64,000 nt of DNA from Blastomyces gilchristii SLH14081 (GCF_000003855.2 NW_003101682.1:3809632-3873631); one strand, 5' to 3'; shown: positions 48,310 to 60,532, counted from the stretch's first letter. Numbers and translations: made by a program. Notes: generated by a model not told the origin, from the letters alone.

Positions 48310-51300
48310 ATGACTTCTGAGATATTTAAGCTGAATAAAATCATCACAGAGAAACAGTCTGATGAGTTCAATGAATATAAAGATCTGATTGAAGGTATTA
48401 GTAAGATGTCAGACAATGCAGAGAGCTCAAGTGACTGGAATAATAATAGCTCAGTGAGTGAGAAGACTTGTATAAGACTAGAAATTGCAAGACTTCAGCA
48501 TGAGATTGAGTGAATGAAGATCAGTAGAGGTAACTCTGCAGATGATGAGATGAGAGCAGATCTGACAGAATATCTTTAATGAAAAGAAAAGACATCTGTC
48601 ATAATAAAAGTTCTTGAAGAATTCAGAAGCTAAGTAAGACTTATCAAAAGATTAATAGTTCTCACTGAATTCATTAACTACTTCATGTGAAGACAGGAAA
48701 TTCTTTTAACTACAGAGTAGTCTGAAACTGATGATATTCTTAAAGATAATAATCTTGATGAGAATGTTACTATGAACATGCAATGTTTCTGAAAAGAATG
48801 CAATCTTTGATTATATAATTACATGTAATCTGCAATTGTTCTGCAGACTAAGACTCATTTCACTATACTCAAGAAGTTCAAATTATTAGCTTATACTCTA
48901 TGAACTATTATAGAGAATAACTTTTCTGAGAGACCTGCTGTACACAGAACTCATTTATTTAAAGAGCTTATTGAAATAATCTTTAAAAGCAAAGAATCTA
49001 ACAGAGCTTTTATTGAATGATTAATTGTCATCAGAACTGATTATATCTGTCTGAAATATAAGATTGAAAATGTTGTGTTTTTTGATAGATTACTGACAGA
49101 AGTCAATAGAGGTTGAGCATTCTTTAGAAAGAATAGAATGAACTAGATTGATAAGAACAATTCAAGATCTTTAGAAGAAGGCTTTATGAGATTATACTGT
49201 GACATACTTCTATGACTTTCTACTGTGGAAAATAGTAGTACTGAATTCATGAAAAATCCCGCGAATAATGCTCAAGACAAGGATAAGAAAGACAATGACA
49301 AGAACAAGAACACTGAATTCAAATCTGAATGTAGAAGTAATAATGCAAGAATCTGCTATCATTGTCAAAAGATTGATCATATTCAGACCGACTGTTGAAA
49401 GAAATACTCTGAGAAACATCCTTTGAATTCGAATTCCAACACCAATAGAAACAAGGATAAAGACAAGAATGTGAAGAATACAGGTGCTGCTTCTGTTCAC
49501 AATGTCATGAAGCAAGTATTTTGCATCAAAGAAAAGGCCTATGCAAGTGATCAGACAGGAAAAGATATCTGAATTCTAGACTCTGAATCAGGCACTCATG
49601 TCACATCTCATAGGGATCTTGTCATAGCAAAACCTCAGAAGGTGAAAGTGATGTTGAAAATGACAGATGAAACAGTAGTCTCAGCTATAACTATAGAGAA
49701 TACCAAGATATCTGTTAAAGAGATGAATATGCTGCTAAGCAGTGTCTGTTATATTTCAAAATTGAAAGTGAATCTTATGAGCATGAGTAAGCTTATACAT
49801 CAAGGTTATACCTTCAAACAACTGGCATATGAAAATAATCATGCCATATTGCTTATATCTCCTGATAGAATGTTCTCATTTACTACAAGATTGAATGACA
49901 AGGATATCTATGAGATAGAAAAGTCAGTCACATACAGAGACTTAATCTGATTTGCTATACTCAATGATGGTTTTGAACCTGTGAATACACTGTGAATAAA
50001 GAGTAGTGATGCAATATTGACACTACCTGACAAGAATAATACAAAGATTATGAAACTTACAATAATGCAATGACATCAAAAGCTAGAGCATCTGAATCCT
50101 GCGGATATTATGAAAATGGTGACGGATCCACATCTGAGAATGAGAATTATAGGTCAACAAGCTTTACTGTTTTACAAGGTCTGTGTTTAAGTAAAAATGA
50201 CACATCTGATCTTTGCACTCATGACATGAGCTGTTAAATCAGTAATGAGATTCTTCATTGACCTGGCAGAGAGTGAAAAAACACTTTTCAATGAAAATGA
50301 CATACTCACTAGAGAGGGTGCAAGCTATTGATTAGAAATCATGAATGATGCAACCCGCTATAGATGAGTGATTTTAATAATATCAAAAGAGAAATCTACT
50401 GCAAGGTTAATGAATTTCATCACAGATATTGAGATAACTATGCAATATCAAGTTGAAACTCTACACTGAGACAGTGAAGAGGAATTTAAAGGTCAAGATC
50501 TTAAGACCTACTGCCAGAGCAAAGAAATAGCATATGAAATGACTATCTCTGACACACTGCAATTGAAAAGTCCCGCAGAACATGTCAATTGTATTGTAGC
50601 TGAGAAGACAAGAAGCTTGCTATTTAATAGTGAGCTGATGAAAGAGCTCTGAAGTGAGGTAATGCAAGCTACAGTTATGATGATTAACACATTCTCAATA
50701 TTAATGAAGATATTTGAATGTAAGAAAGAAACATCATTTACATCTTTTAAAGCTTGAACTGAGATACAATCTTCTATTCATTGAATACAGAGATAAGAGT
50801 GCAAGATCTATAAGAAGAATTTGAAAGTGTTGAATAAGCTTACAGATAGAACTGATAGTAAGAAATGACAGCTAATTGAATATCAAGAATTATATCAATA
50901 TTGTGTGTGAGATTCTATTACATGTTGTCTTGAGATTGTACAAGATATTATATTTGATAAAGCTCTTGACACGAGTGCAAATACATCTGTAAATATAATG
51001 AGAGAATTCAATGAATTATCTAATAAATTGACCATTCTGAATGTCAGAGAGAGATGATAACACTGCCTTCTAAGAAGACTTACAAAGAAAAAGTCAGATA
51101 TTTTAAAGATGATTGTTAATAAGAACTTAGAGAGTGTAATTGATTCAATCTATGTTCTAGATAATAAGACACAGCTTGTTATAAATGAAGAGTCTGAAGA
51201 CTCTGTTAATGAGAATAATTCTATTCTAAGTATTCTGACAGATTAATTAACTACACTGACAGAAGTCAAGAGAAGCTCAGACTGAGACTATTAATATAAG

Positions 51301-53390
51301 ACCATGAAAAAGAAGATTAAGATATTTGAATAGAAGATATATATTATCATTGAGAACACCTCAGAAATGAATATTCTTACAGACAAATGAGTATATAATC
51401 AGAAATTCAATAGTAAGAGAGAAATCATTCACTTTAAAGCTCACTGAGTGATTAGAGAGTTCTTACAATAGCAGAGTATTCATTATATAAGATTATATAC
51501 TGCAGTGATATCAGGATCTACATCACATAGTCTATTCACTATATCAACTGTCAAAGAATGAAAGATTAAATTAATTAACTATGTATCTGCATTTTTGAAT
51601 GATATATTATCTCAGAATGAGATGATCTATATACAACTATTCACAGGTGTTAAGCATGATAGAGAGAGCTTGATGAGATTACTATATCAAAGTCTATATG
51701 AAATGAAGCAAGTTATAAGAGTATAGTATTTTCTCATAACAGAGTATCTTTCTACATTGAGATTCAAGATATTATCTTATAATGATGAATTTCTATATTA
51801 CTCTGTTCACAAGATCTCTCTAATATTGCATGTTGATAATTACTGAGTGATGAGATCTTGAGAACAGCAATTAGACTGAGTATTGAAGAAGATTGTAAAG
51901 AGATTTAAGACAAAGAATGTCAAAGAGATCAAGTCATATCTTGAGATGAAGATTAATCATCAGAGAAATAATGATCTAGTGATTATATAGAGCTCTTATA
52001 TTGAAGAGATTCTTGAAGATTTTAGTATGAAGAAGATAAATCCAGCTGACACTCTGATAGTAATCAGTATATGACTGGAATTCTCATCTGATGAGAAGAA
52101 GGAATTGAATGATGACTTTACAGCTATAAGATATTATCAAGAATTGAGGTCATTGTAATATTTGATCTCAAGCAGTCAGTCAGATCTGATATTTGTGATC
52201 AACTATCTCTCATGTTTTAACTTATATCTGCACAAGATATGTTGAGCAGTGTTGAAGCATGTTCTATGTTATATTAAGAAGATGAAAAACTATGACATAT
52301 TTAGACTGACCGTGTGACCGTGTCTGAGACCAGGACCAGATTTTTTGATAGTCTTATTATCAATTCAACTGATCTCATTACACAGTTTTAACATTAGATA
52401 GTAGTTTCATACTGTCTCAGTGAGACTTACTGTCTACTCTTATCACATTTTTCAAATGAGATCATGATTTTCACTTCTCAATTTAAATTATTTTTATTGC
52501 TTTAAATGACTTCAAATCTCATTTGAGTATTATCAAAAAGTGTTACTTTTTAAAAAATTAAAAATAGTCTAAAAAAAACCTTAAAATGTCTAAAAATAGT
52601 CACTTTATGTCAAGAATGAGACTAAATAAGACCAAATGAAATCACTTTCTTATTTTTTTCAAGTCATGATTTCATTTTAAGATCTGATATATAGTCACTT
52701 TATATGTTTTTTTAATAGTCAGTCCCAGCGGGATTCACACCAAGAAATGTATAGAATCAGATCAAATGAGATCAAATGTGAAATTCATAGTCTCAGCAGC
52801 TAGTCTAGACATATTATACAGAAAGAAGATCAGTAATAAGAGTCTCAGTTCTGTAATATACTGCAACTCAGACTGAGTGAAGATAGATTCTTAATACAAA
52901 TTAACTACTGACTATGTTATATTGATTAATGAGTCACTGATCTCATAGCAGTTGCAGAGACAGACATCTATTATCAAATGAATCACAGAAGCTGAATATA
53001 TTACAGCTAGTGAGACAGCTTGTAAGATAATCTGATTGAATAATATGTTATATGACATCAGGTTAATAAATGATAAAAAAGTGAAAATATACTCACATCT
53101 ATAAGTTGATAATAAGAGAGCAATTGATCTAGCAAAAGAGGAATTCATAATATGAAGATCATATCATATCAAGATTAGATATTATATTCTCTGTGATTTA
53201 ATTGAAAAAGAAGAAATTATGATGAAATATATTGATTCTACAGCAAACATAGCTGACAGACTTATCAAGTCACTGATGAAGCCTGCATTTGAAGAATTTG
53301 TCAAGAGAATTGACATTCAGAAAATTGAGAAGAAGGAATGATTGAATGATAATGATGATATGATGAATCAATAGATTTTGCATGTATTTC
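48310..53390 (+). pseudogene. Copia-2 gag-pol polyprotein pseudogene
   Basis: The order gag, protease, integrase, RT, RNase H defines Copia. The frame opens at 48310 (MTSEIFKLNKIITEKQ). A CCHC knuckle lies at 49353-49396 (CYHCQKIDHIQTDC). The protease motif near 49570 reads LDSESGTH where DSG is usual. The pre-integrase HQKLEHLN motif (WHxxLxH with W as TGA) lies near 50070. The integrase core is about 50320-50650. RT (VSAFLNDILSQNEMIYIQL) lies about 51570-51900 with HVDN at 51829-51840 where YVDD is expected. The RNase H end includes TEAEYITAS and VDNKRAIDLA (about 52990-53130). A MITE splits the RNase H at 52302. Stops at Trp/Gln codons kill the frame. Damage fades towards 53400. Confidence 0.85.
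52302..52807 (+). mobile_element. hAT-type MITE copy 3, 506 bp
   Basis: It starts TAGACTGACC and ends CAGCTAGTCTA, with a perfect 8-bp target duplication GACATATT (52294-52301 and 52808-52815), inside the Copia-2 RNase H region. Same orientation as copy 2. The body aligns without length change to copies 1 and 2. Confidence 0.93.
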
Positions 53391-53546
53391 TTGATTATTA
53401 CAGTTATTGCTGTACAGACGCCTTTTCTAATAAGAAAATCAGGGTCCGATTCATGTAATTAATTATTATTGTATTTTTGAAAGATTTGAGAATGGGGGAG
53501 GCCCCGGGTGGCGGCTTATTATAGGCCACGGTGTAGCAAGGGGGGG

Positions 53547-53655
53547 TGTTGGTGATTACTACACCTACCCTAGTCACGTGCCACCCCAACCTATCCATTT
53601 AGTGTAACTCGCGTAGTTAGATTACAACACAACACAACAACGTTATCCTCCAAGA
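53547..53655 (+). repeat. 3' LTR of Copia-2
   Basis: 109 bp and essentially unmutated: it keeps CCC, CpG and the ACACAACACAACAACG stretch. It marks where damage stops before the host gene. Confidence 0.9.
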
Positions 53656-53677
53656 GTAGGTGTAGTAATCACCAACA
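53656..53677 (-). mobile_element. Terminal piece of the Copia-1 LTR
   Basis: GTAGGTGTAGTAATCACC followed by AACA is the reverse complement of the Copia LTR start. It is the outer end of Copia-1, separated from the rest by Copia-2. Host DNA begins at 53678. Confidence 0.75.
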
Positions 53678-53910
53678 GTATAAAAGACCAATTTGACACA
53701 TTTGTCACTGGCTCCTCGCGAGGCACAATTAGCGTGGATTTTCTGCCACCTCTTTTCTGATTCCTAATTGGTGCGTAACCTCCACAACAAACTTGCGATT
53801 GGCTAAAAAAGGCGGTGAGAAGCACAGCGCTAATTGTGCCTTGCAGTGGACCAAAAAAAAAAAAGGGTCAAGGAAACATCCAAAGAAGGGTTACATGCTG
53901 GTACATTGTA
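53678..53910. other. 3' flank of the lysophospholipase gene with a 14-bp inverted repeat
   Basis: Unmutated DNA between Copia-1 and the stop codon of the phospholipase gene. It has an inverted repeat with perfect 14-bp arms AGGCACAATTAGCG (53721-53734) and CGCTAATTGTGCCT (53828-53841), and a run of twelve A (53853-53864). It probably includes the 3' UTR and terminator of the gene; no clear polyadenylation signal was identified. Confidence 0.55.
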
Positions 53911-56012
53911 CTACAGCAGCATTATCGTTACCGCACCAACAGCAGCAATGCGCAAAGCGAATGAATGTGGGACAATGTCAGACGCCGCACTTTTCGTATT
54001 CACGGGCCCGAGCAGCAGTTTTGGCTCGTATACTGAAGGAACAGTGCTATCAACCCGTCCATCCCAACAATATGCCTCGAAACAGTTCTTGCAGGCTTCA
54101 GGAACTGGCGTATTTGTGCGCTCAAAAGACCTGCTGAGCATTGCACATCCAACACAAGTAGGCCAGTTTTTGTCAACGGTGGCGTTACCCATGGTTGCAA
54201 CGTTGTATCCGTTCTGAAGGATCTTACGGCGCTGTTCGACGGAGTATTCCATTTGGAATGTGGAGACATTGGAAAAGGCTACATAGGGCGAGTTGGGGAT
54301 ATAGACTATTAGAGGAGAAGGCCCCGTCATGTTCGCACTGTCACACCCGAAAAATGTGGGCATCTTGTTAAGTCCCAGGTTGACGAAGGTGTTCACGTCC
54401 GGGATTGCTGGGAAGACGGTGCCATTGGCAATGCTGGAGGTCATGCTGCGCTCATAAGTTGCGACCAGGGCGGTGCCATTTGGCCAGTTGAAGTCATTGT
54501 CGGCAGAAGAGTCCACGGCAAAGATGACGTCGATGTGCCGTTCTGGCTGAATCAAAGGATGAAGAGGAATATTTTGCAGATCCTCCCCACCATCCACAAG
54601 GTTTAGGGATTCCTCCTTCGCGAATGGCGACGTATCGTTGGAGTAGCGGAAAAAGGGATTGGGCTCGTAAGCTGCGATATCATTGTTACTTTCTCCAATG
54701 CTCTCAAGGATAGACTTGAATGCATCTATGACAAATCCCGGCACATCAACGCCATCTAAGTTCAGCAAGAACTGGTTAAAGAGGGATGATGATGTGCCCA
54801 TGATATAACCCGCGTTATCAAAACCACGTACGCAAGATTCGGACCGGGGCACGGTCCCTGCTTCGAATTTTGACCCGAGGAACTCCAATGGAATGAAGCC
54901 AAAGACAGTCGGGTCGAATGTGCCAAATTCCCAAGGGTTAAACTCAAATACTGTGGCGTTGCCTCCGATGAACAACTCCCCAGGATTCCTTCCGTCGGCA
55001 ACCAGGATGGGCAGTGGCATATTCCCGTCCTTAAAATCCTGGCTAAGCGCAATGGAGGACCATGTATACGCTGGCCCGCCTTCCGGGGCATTAATGAGCT
55101 GGTACGACAAAGCGCGGCCCCTTGAAACAGCAATTATGGTCAACTCTAGTCCCATAACCAGTGGATTTGACACGTAATAATTCTTTGCAGGAGAGTAAAA
55201 CACACCAATAATCTGTCAGTGAAACATCAAATCCAGCATCTTTCTTCCCCTCTACGGCCCTGTATATTTCCTTGTAATAATCGACGGAATTGAGAAACTT
55301 GATACCCTTTTCTGTTGGGCCTTCGAGAATCGATTCGCTAAACTCCCATACCGATCCATCCTCATCTGCCTCTAATTCCGAAACGGTGGTAAAATTGTTG
55401 ATATAAAGTGATCCGACGAGCCATCCGCCACCGCTTAGACCGGATAGATAAGTGGCCGACTGCAGCAGGCCACCTAGTTGTCCAGGGCCCGTGGCAGATT
55501 CTGTCCGGCTATCAAATGCCTTCAATGCGCCTCCACCATTCATCAAAGCTCTGTATCCACCACCTGAAACCGCAATTCCAACATTAGGGAGCGCAGAATG
55601 GTTTTGCGCATTGTTTTCAAGGTAAGCCCGCACATCGAATCCGTCAATGGTAACGCGGCCGAAGAAATCTTTCATCGCATCGGTGGTCTGCTTTCTTCTT
55701 CTTTCCAGCCAGAACCTTTCATTTTGCGAGAGCGTTGCCGCACTGCGAACTGACGGACGGCTGTCGCTGCACCTTGTTTCGGCAGGCGTATACCCATCGG
55801 GAGCGTTCGGCAAGGCTCGTACAGCTACATCCCGAATGGGCTCAAGAGCAGCAGCCGTAGTTGTACCTGAAGTTCCAGTTATTATCTTCCTATCCGAAGT
55901 GGATATGTCAGGGGGTTTCAATTAACAATCGCACGCGGTGAGCGCACCTAAACTGACCTGAAAGAGCGCCTGCAATGATGGTGGTCCAGAGCGCCACCAA
56001 GTCCGATTTCAT
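53911..56012 (-). CDS. plb: Lysophospholipase / phospholipase B, secreted and probably GPI-anchored
   Basis: Hydrolyses acyl chains of (lyso)phospholipids at the cell surface. Inferred exons: 56012-55958, 55866-55206, 55120-53911, giving 641 residues and stop TAG at 53911-53913. Introns of 91 bp (GTCAGT...TTCAG) and 85 bp (GTGTGT...CAAG) restore the family sequence across DYW/GRALSYQ. Exon 1 encodes [18 protein letters not shown], a signal peptide. Landmarks are [10 protein letters not shown] (37-46), [11 protein letters not shown] with Arg124, the lipase motif GLSGGG with nucleophile Ser163, and [15 protein letters not shown] with catalytic Asp415. The C-terminus has a Cys-rich segment and ends in a hydrophobic tail after small residues, typical of a GPI signal. 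Length and all key residues fit the fungal PLB family. An alternative start at 55921 lacks a signal peptide and is less likely. No RIP damage is seen. Confidence is high for family, moderate for exon 1. Confidence 0.93.
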
Positions 56013-56915
56013 TCTTGATTACGACAGATAAATTAAAATCACACAAACGAAGAGAAAGGAAATCACAAAAGTAAATTAAATATTAAAGGCCAAGATCCCT
56101 CGAAAAAGAAGAAGGAAAGATATATTTTCATTCAAAATCTACGAAACCCGAACAAAACCATCATTATTCCGTGCTACTAGCCCGTACTTATACGAAGAGT
56201 GGCTTTCAGGTCAACGCCACATAAATGTGGGACAAGGGCCTGTTTGTTAGCGCCCCATTAGCGTCATACATATTATCGAAGGCGAAAAGGATTCGAAACA
56301 AATTATGAACAAAGGATCATACTAATAAAATGAATCATACCAGTTTTTCTAGCTTGTGTGATAGGGCTGCTGATGTTTGAGTGTGGATGATATTCTACCC
56401 TCGGCTAGAAAGCTCCTTGATTTCATCGTCACCAGATTAAGTTTTTCCCAAAGATGTGGTGGCCGATCATGGAACCAGCGGGCTGAGCATGGATTATTCA
56501 TAGCCAAAAGAGGGATTGCTTCCCATCATCATATCATTCTACACCACTTTCGGAGTGCGAAGTATGTATCGATATTCCCGCGCGGCCCGCCAGGAATCGG
56601 GCTAGGCCTTAACCGTTAAGGCCCCGCGGCTTCTATGGAGCCTGCCAGTTGGTCAGCCACAGCAGATACTGGATAAAGTGAAATCAAGCCTGCTGGCGAG
56701 ATACTATGTAATCCTTCAGAAGGGCTGAAACATTGAGACACGAAGGAATACTTGCCGCCCCACCCACTATGCCGAATAGTGGATGATAAATCAACACTAC
56801 AACAAAATATCATCCCTTTGTCAATTCTCATGGTTTTTCTTCATCATTCACACATTTATTATCTGTCTTAGATGATTGAAAGATCTCAAGAGAATGAAAA
56901 ATGTGTAGAAACTGC
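56013..56915. promoter_or_regulatory. Upstream region of the lysophospholipase gene
   Basis: Normal-composition DNA to about 56830. Reading upstream on minus, the ATG has A at -3 (CAAGAATG) and is preceded by a pyrimidine-rich leader (56040-56130), usual for fungal promoters. A 19-bp palindrome, GGCCTTAAC-C-GTTAAGGCC, lies at 56605-56623 and could be a dimeric regulator site. There is no second gene that I can support. After 56830 the DNA turns A+T-rich up to a MITE end at 56916. Confidence 0.45.
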
Positions 56916-57251
56916 TAGACTGACCGTGTGACCATGTCTGAGATCAGAATCAAAGTTTACAGTTATCACATTGCTTCAAAGCATTACTTCTGATCATGAT
57001 TTGTATTCATTACATTGATTTCAAATCACTTTATTTCAAATATTAAAGATCTCAAATTCACTTTTCAAATAAAAATTTAGTCTTAGTTAAAGAATATGTT
57101 TAAATTCTTAGTTATATTTTCATTGTGATCTCATTGTTAAGAATAATATTAAATAAGACTATGAAATTATTTCTCACTTATATAATATCATAACATAGTA
57201 CTGATTTGTTGAAAATTCAATAGAAAGTGTTATCAAATATTATTACTTTTT
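56916..57251 (+). mobile_element. Divergent, truncated relative of the hAT MITE
   Basis: It starts TAGACTGACCGTGTGACC like copies 2 and 3. Near 57225-57251 it still resembles the MITE centre (GTGTTATCAAA...TTACTTTTTT), but the part between is poorly alignable. The right terminal repeat is missing; LINE-3 begins at about 57252. It may be an older copy cut by the LINE insertion. Confidence 0.55.
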
Positions 57252-58404
57252 TCAGAAATCTATTATAAATTTAACTTTCATATCATAAAATCTAATTGAA
57301 AAAAGACTTATAAACTAGTTTATTAATTTAAATGAGATCTCAGAATCAGATCATGAGATTATTTAATTTGATATTAAACTGAGTGAAAAATAAATAAGTG
57401 AAAATTCTCTTCTCTCTAATCAATATAACTTTGAAAAAGCTGATTGAAAAGCAGTTAAAGAAAGTATAAAACTGCTGAAATTTAAAAAGCAGAGTAAGCT
57501 CTATTGAAATCAGAGTTAAGATATATCAAATGAAATACTTGAGAATTGAGTAAAGTTAATTACATCTATTCTTCTAATAAGTATTAGATAAAATATTTCA
57601 GAGAAAAAGTCTTCTAAGTATTTCAAATCTTAATGAAATGAGAATATCACTTCTAAAAGAAAATAACTAGTCACTGCTAAGAGAGATTAAAACAATAACT
57701 TAATATCTAATAAAGAGATCAAAGCTATCAGAAATGAATATTTTTCACATATTAAAAGAGCTAAAAAAAACTACTGAAACAAATTTCTTAAAGAAGTATA
57801 AGAGAAAGAAGTTTTTGAAGTCTTTAACTATACTGAAACAAGAAGTGTAGCAAAACTTTCAACCTTAGAATATAAGTTTCAGAATGAATTATATACAGCA
57901 AACTCTTTTAAGAAAACATATCAAGCTTTTATGAGAATTCTCTTTCAAAATTTATCAGATTCAGAAGAGAAGTAGATATTATTTCATGAATATATTAATA
58001 AAAATAACTAAGAGTAGACTAAGCTTACACATAATTAACTAGAGTCAGCTATAATCTCAAGTTCAATTAAAACTGCTGCAGAGCCTGATTCAATCAATCA
58101 ATTAATCATTTGAAATATATATTTTAACTTAAAGAATGAATATTTTAAGCTCTTTTTCAATCTCTTAAAAAATCAATATTATTCTGAATACTGAAGAGAA
58201 GCTACTGAAGTGATTCTTCTAAAATCTAATAGAAAAGCTTCAATTTCTAAGTTATATAGAGAAATATCTCTATTATACTATCTAGGAAAAATTTTAGAAA
58301 AGAAAATAGTTACTAGACTATCTTATATAAGCTCTATTAGTCATTTTCTTTTATTTAATAAATAAATAAAAGATAGAAAATAATATTCTGCAATTGACAC
58401 TGTT

Positions 58405-58775
58405 ATTATTATTATTATTATTCTTTTATTATACTCATATGCAAGCAGAGCTTACGATGAGTCCTTGCGTGATGTTAAATACAGGTCAAGTGTTGATTAT
58501 ACAGGAGGAAATACAGATGTTGAGATCACACCAAGATAACAAGAACATAGAAAAATACAAAGGGGTTACAATTAGATACATGTGATAATAACTTCTCAGC
58601 CCAGAAACATAGAGTGATTCATTGAAGTGATTTGTACATCTCTGTATTTATTAGAAACCTGAGGTGCTTGAGTTCTGGATTTAATGTATCTCCTGCAGGT
58701 TTTGAACCCACACACCTTGGTTTCCCACGCCAAGGTGCTACTGGGTGGCCCCATTAACTATTCGGCCACCGGGGC
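58405..58775 (-). mobile_element. tRNA-derived SINE copy 2
   Basis: About 371 bp on minus in LINE-3. The target duplication is GCAATTGACACTGTT (58390-58404) and GCAATTAACACTGTT (58776-58790), with one G-to-A difference. Box A lies around 58768-58752 and box B (one C-to-T) at 58708-58698. The tail is a short ATT repeat on plus. The homologous LINE-1 site near 25592 is uninterrupted. It has light C-to-T damage compared with copy 1. Confidence 0.9.
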
Positions 58776-60532
58776 GCAATTAACACTGTTCTTTCAGTTG
58801 TTCATAATATTCAAATAGTAAAGCATAAAGATCTGGTCTCAAATGCAGTTTTTATTTATATAAAAGAAGCATTTAATCATGTTTCAAAGTCAAAGATGAT
58901 TTGAACTTTAAAGATGTTAAAACTGTCACTTTCTCTAATAAAATGAGTTAACTGTTTTATATTCAAAAGAATTATATAATTATTCTTTGATGAAATGAAA
59001 TAAGATAAGACAGAGAGAAAAATACAAGTACTGTAAGAATCTTCAATCTCATCTGTTTTATTTACATTATACACAGCATATCTATTCAAGATTAGAGAGA
59101 TGAAAATAGTGAGATCTTCAAGCTATATAGATGATATTGATCTAGTTTACAGTTTATAAATAATTAAAGAGAATTTAGAAATGATTAAGAAGAGAGTAAA
59201 GAAAATTTTATTAGAGCAGATATCAATCAAATTCAATTTAATATGAATAAAACTGAGTGAATTCACTTTTTTTCCAGATTTAATAAGAAAAAAACTAAGT
59301 CTAACTCTTTTGAATAAAGATATTAAACCCAGTTTGAATGTTAAATGATTGAAAGTATGATTAAACTTCAAGTTGAATTTTAAATATTATATTCAACAAA
59401 GAACTATCAAGTCAGAAAGATTATTAAATAGCATAATCAGACTATTATATACAGAGAGAGGTCTATTGTTCCAGGCTATGAGACAGTTATATATAGTCTG
59501 TATCACCTCAGTAGCTGATTATGAAGTTCAAGTTTGATAGAATAATCAACAAAATTTCACTTAATTCTTTCATAGTCTGTAAATCAGAGCTCTAAAAGAA
59601 TTCTAAGAGTATTTAAATCATCTTCTATTAAAGCAATAGAAATTGAAGCATCAATTCTCTCTTCTGCTATCAGATTTGAAAAGACCTGTATGAACTATAC
59701 TCTGAGAGTTATAAAAAATGAGCTTAAATTATATATTCAGAGAAAGAGTCTCTTCTTCATTTTCATCAATCAACTCAGAAAATGAACTGAATTAGAATAG
59801 ATTTCTTAATTGAAATGAAAATAATTCTTCAAAGAAAATACTCTCTCAACTATATAGAATATATTCACTGCTTAAAAATTAATTTTCTTTATTAAATATT
59901 CAGAAAGTTGATCATGAGAAGATATCTCTCTGAAGAGAAAAGCTGAAATCTCTTATAGACTTGCAAATTAGTGAACTATCTAATAAGAGAGAATATAAAC
60001 AGCATTTGAAAAAGATCTTTACAATTAATATAAAAGACTCTATTTTGATTTACTCAGATGACTTAAAAAATGAGAATTTAAATAGATTAGATACAGACAT
60101 TGCTTATACTGAACATGATATTAATTTTATCTCAGATTTTGGAAATTTAGACTGTAAAACTGAAGTTTTTGATGCTGAACTATTTATTCTAGTGAAAGCT
60201 TTCAAACTTAATAAAATAAAATCTTATAAAAGAGAGACTAGTTTGAAAGAGATATAAATATTCTCTGATAGTCAAGCTGCTTTAAAATGACTTAGAAATA
60301 GTCAGATTTATAATAATTAAATGAATCTTGAACTGATTTTAAATTCTGATATCAAAATTAAAAAGAGAAAAATATTACAACTGATAATTCATCTACACTA
60401 AGTTCCTGCTTATGTAAATATTTATGATAATGAATTAACTGATTCAGCTGCAGAAAAGAGTTCAGAATTAAATAGATCCACTTAAAAAACAGTGTTCTAG
60501 TTTTTTATAGAGAGAAAGATGAAAGAATCTTG

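Larger units (their letters stand above)
47958..53655 (+). mobile_element. Copia-2, complete LTR retrotransposon carrying a MITE
   Basis: A plus-strand Ty1/Copia element, 5698 bp including the 506-bp MITE. The LTRs are only 109 bp (47958-48066 and 53547-53655), bounded TGTTGG...CCAAGA. The TSD is GTAGG (right, 53656-53660) versus GTAGA (left, 47953-47957), a single G-to-A difference. A G-run purine tract (AAGGGGGGG) precedes the 3' LTR, and GGTTATAAAGCTC follows the 5' LTR as probable primer-binding site. It is inserted in the LTR of Copia-1, of the same family but opposite orientation. Confidence 0.88.

Noticed and set aside
53793..54269. Overlapping open frames on both strands within the phospholipase 3' end
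   Set aside because: They are shadows of the real gene in other frames, with no recognisable domains.
54762..55177. Other-frame ORFs inside exons of the phospholipase gene
   Set aside because: They are fully contained in the supported coding sequence and have no support of their own.
55091..55921. Phospholipase starting at the ATG at 55921 as an unspliced ORF
   Set aside because: It lacks a signal peptide and reads into an intron after DYW. A spliced model from 56012 gives a signal peptide and rejoins the conserved sequence in frame.
56616..56831. A 71-codon minus-strand ORF upstream of the phospholipase gene
   Set aside because: There is no homology, no coding texture, and it overlaps the palindrome and promoter region.
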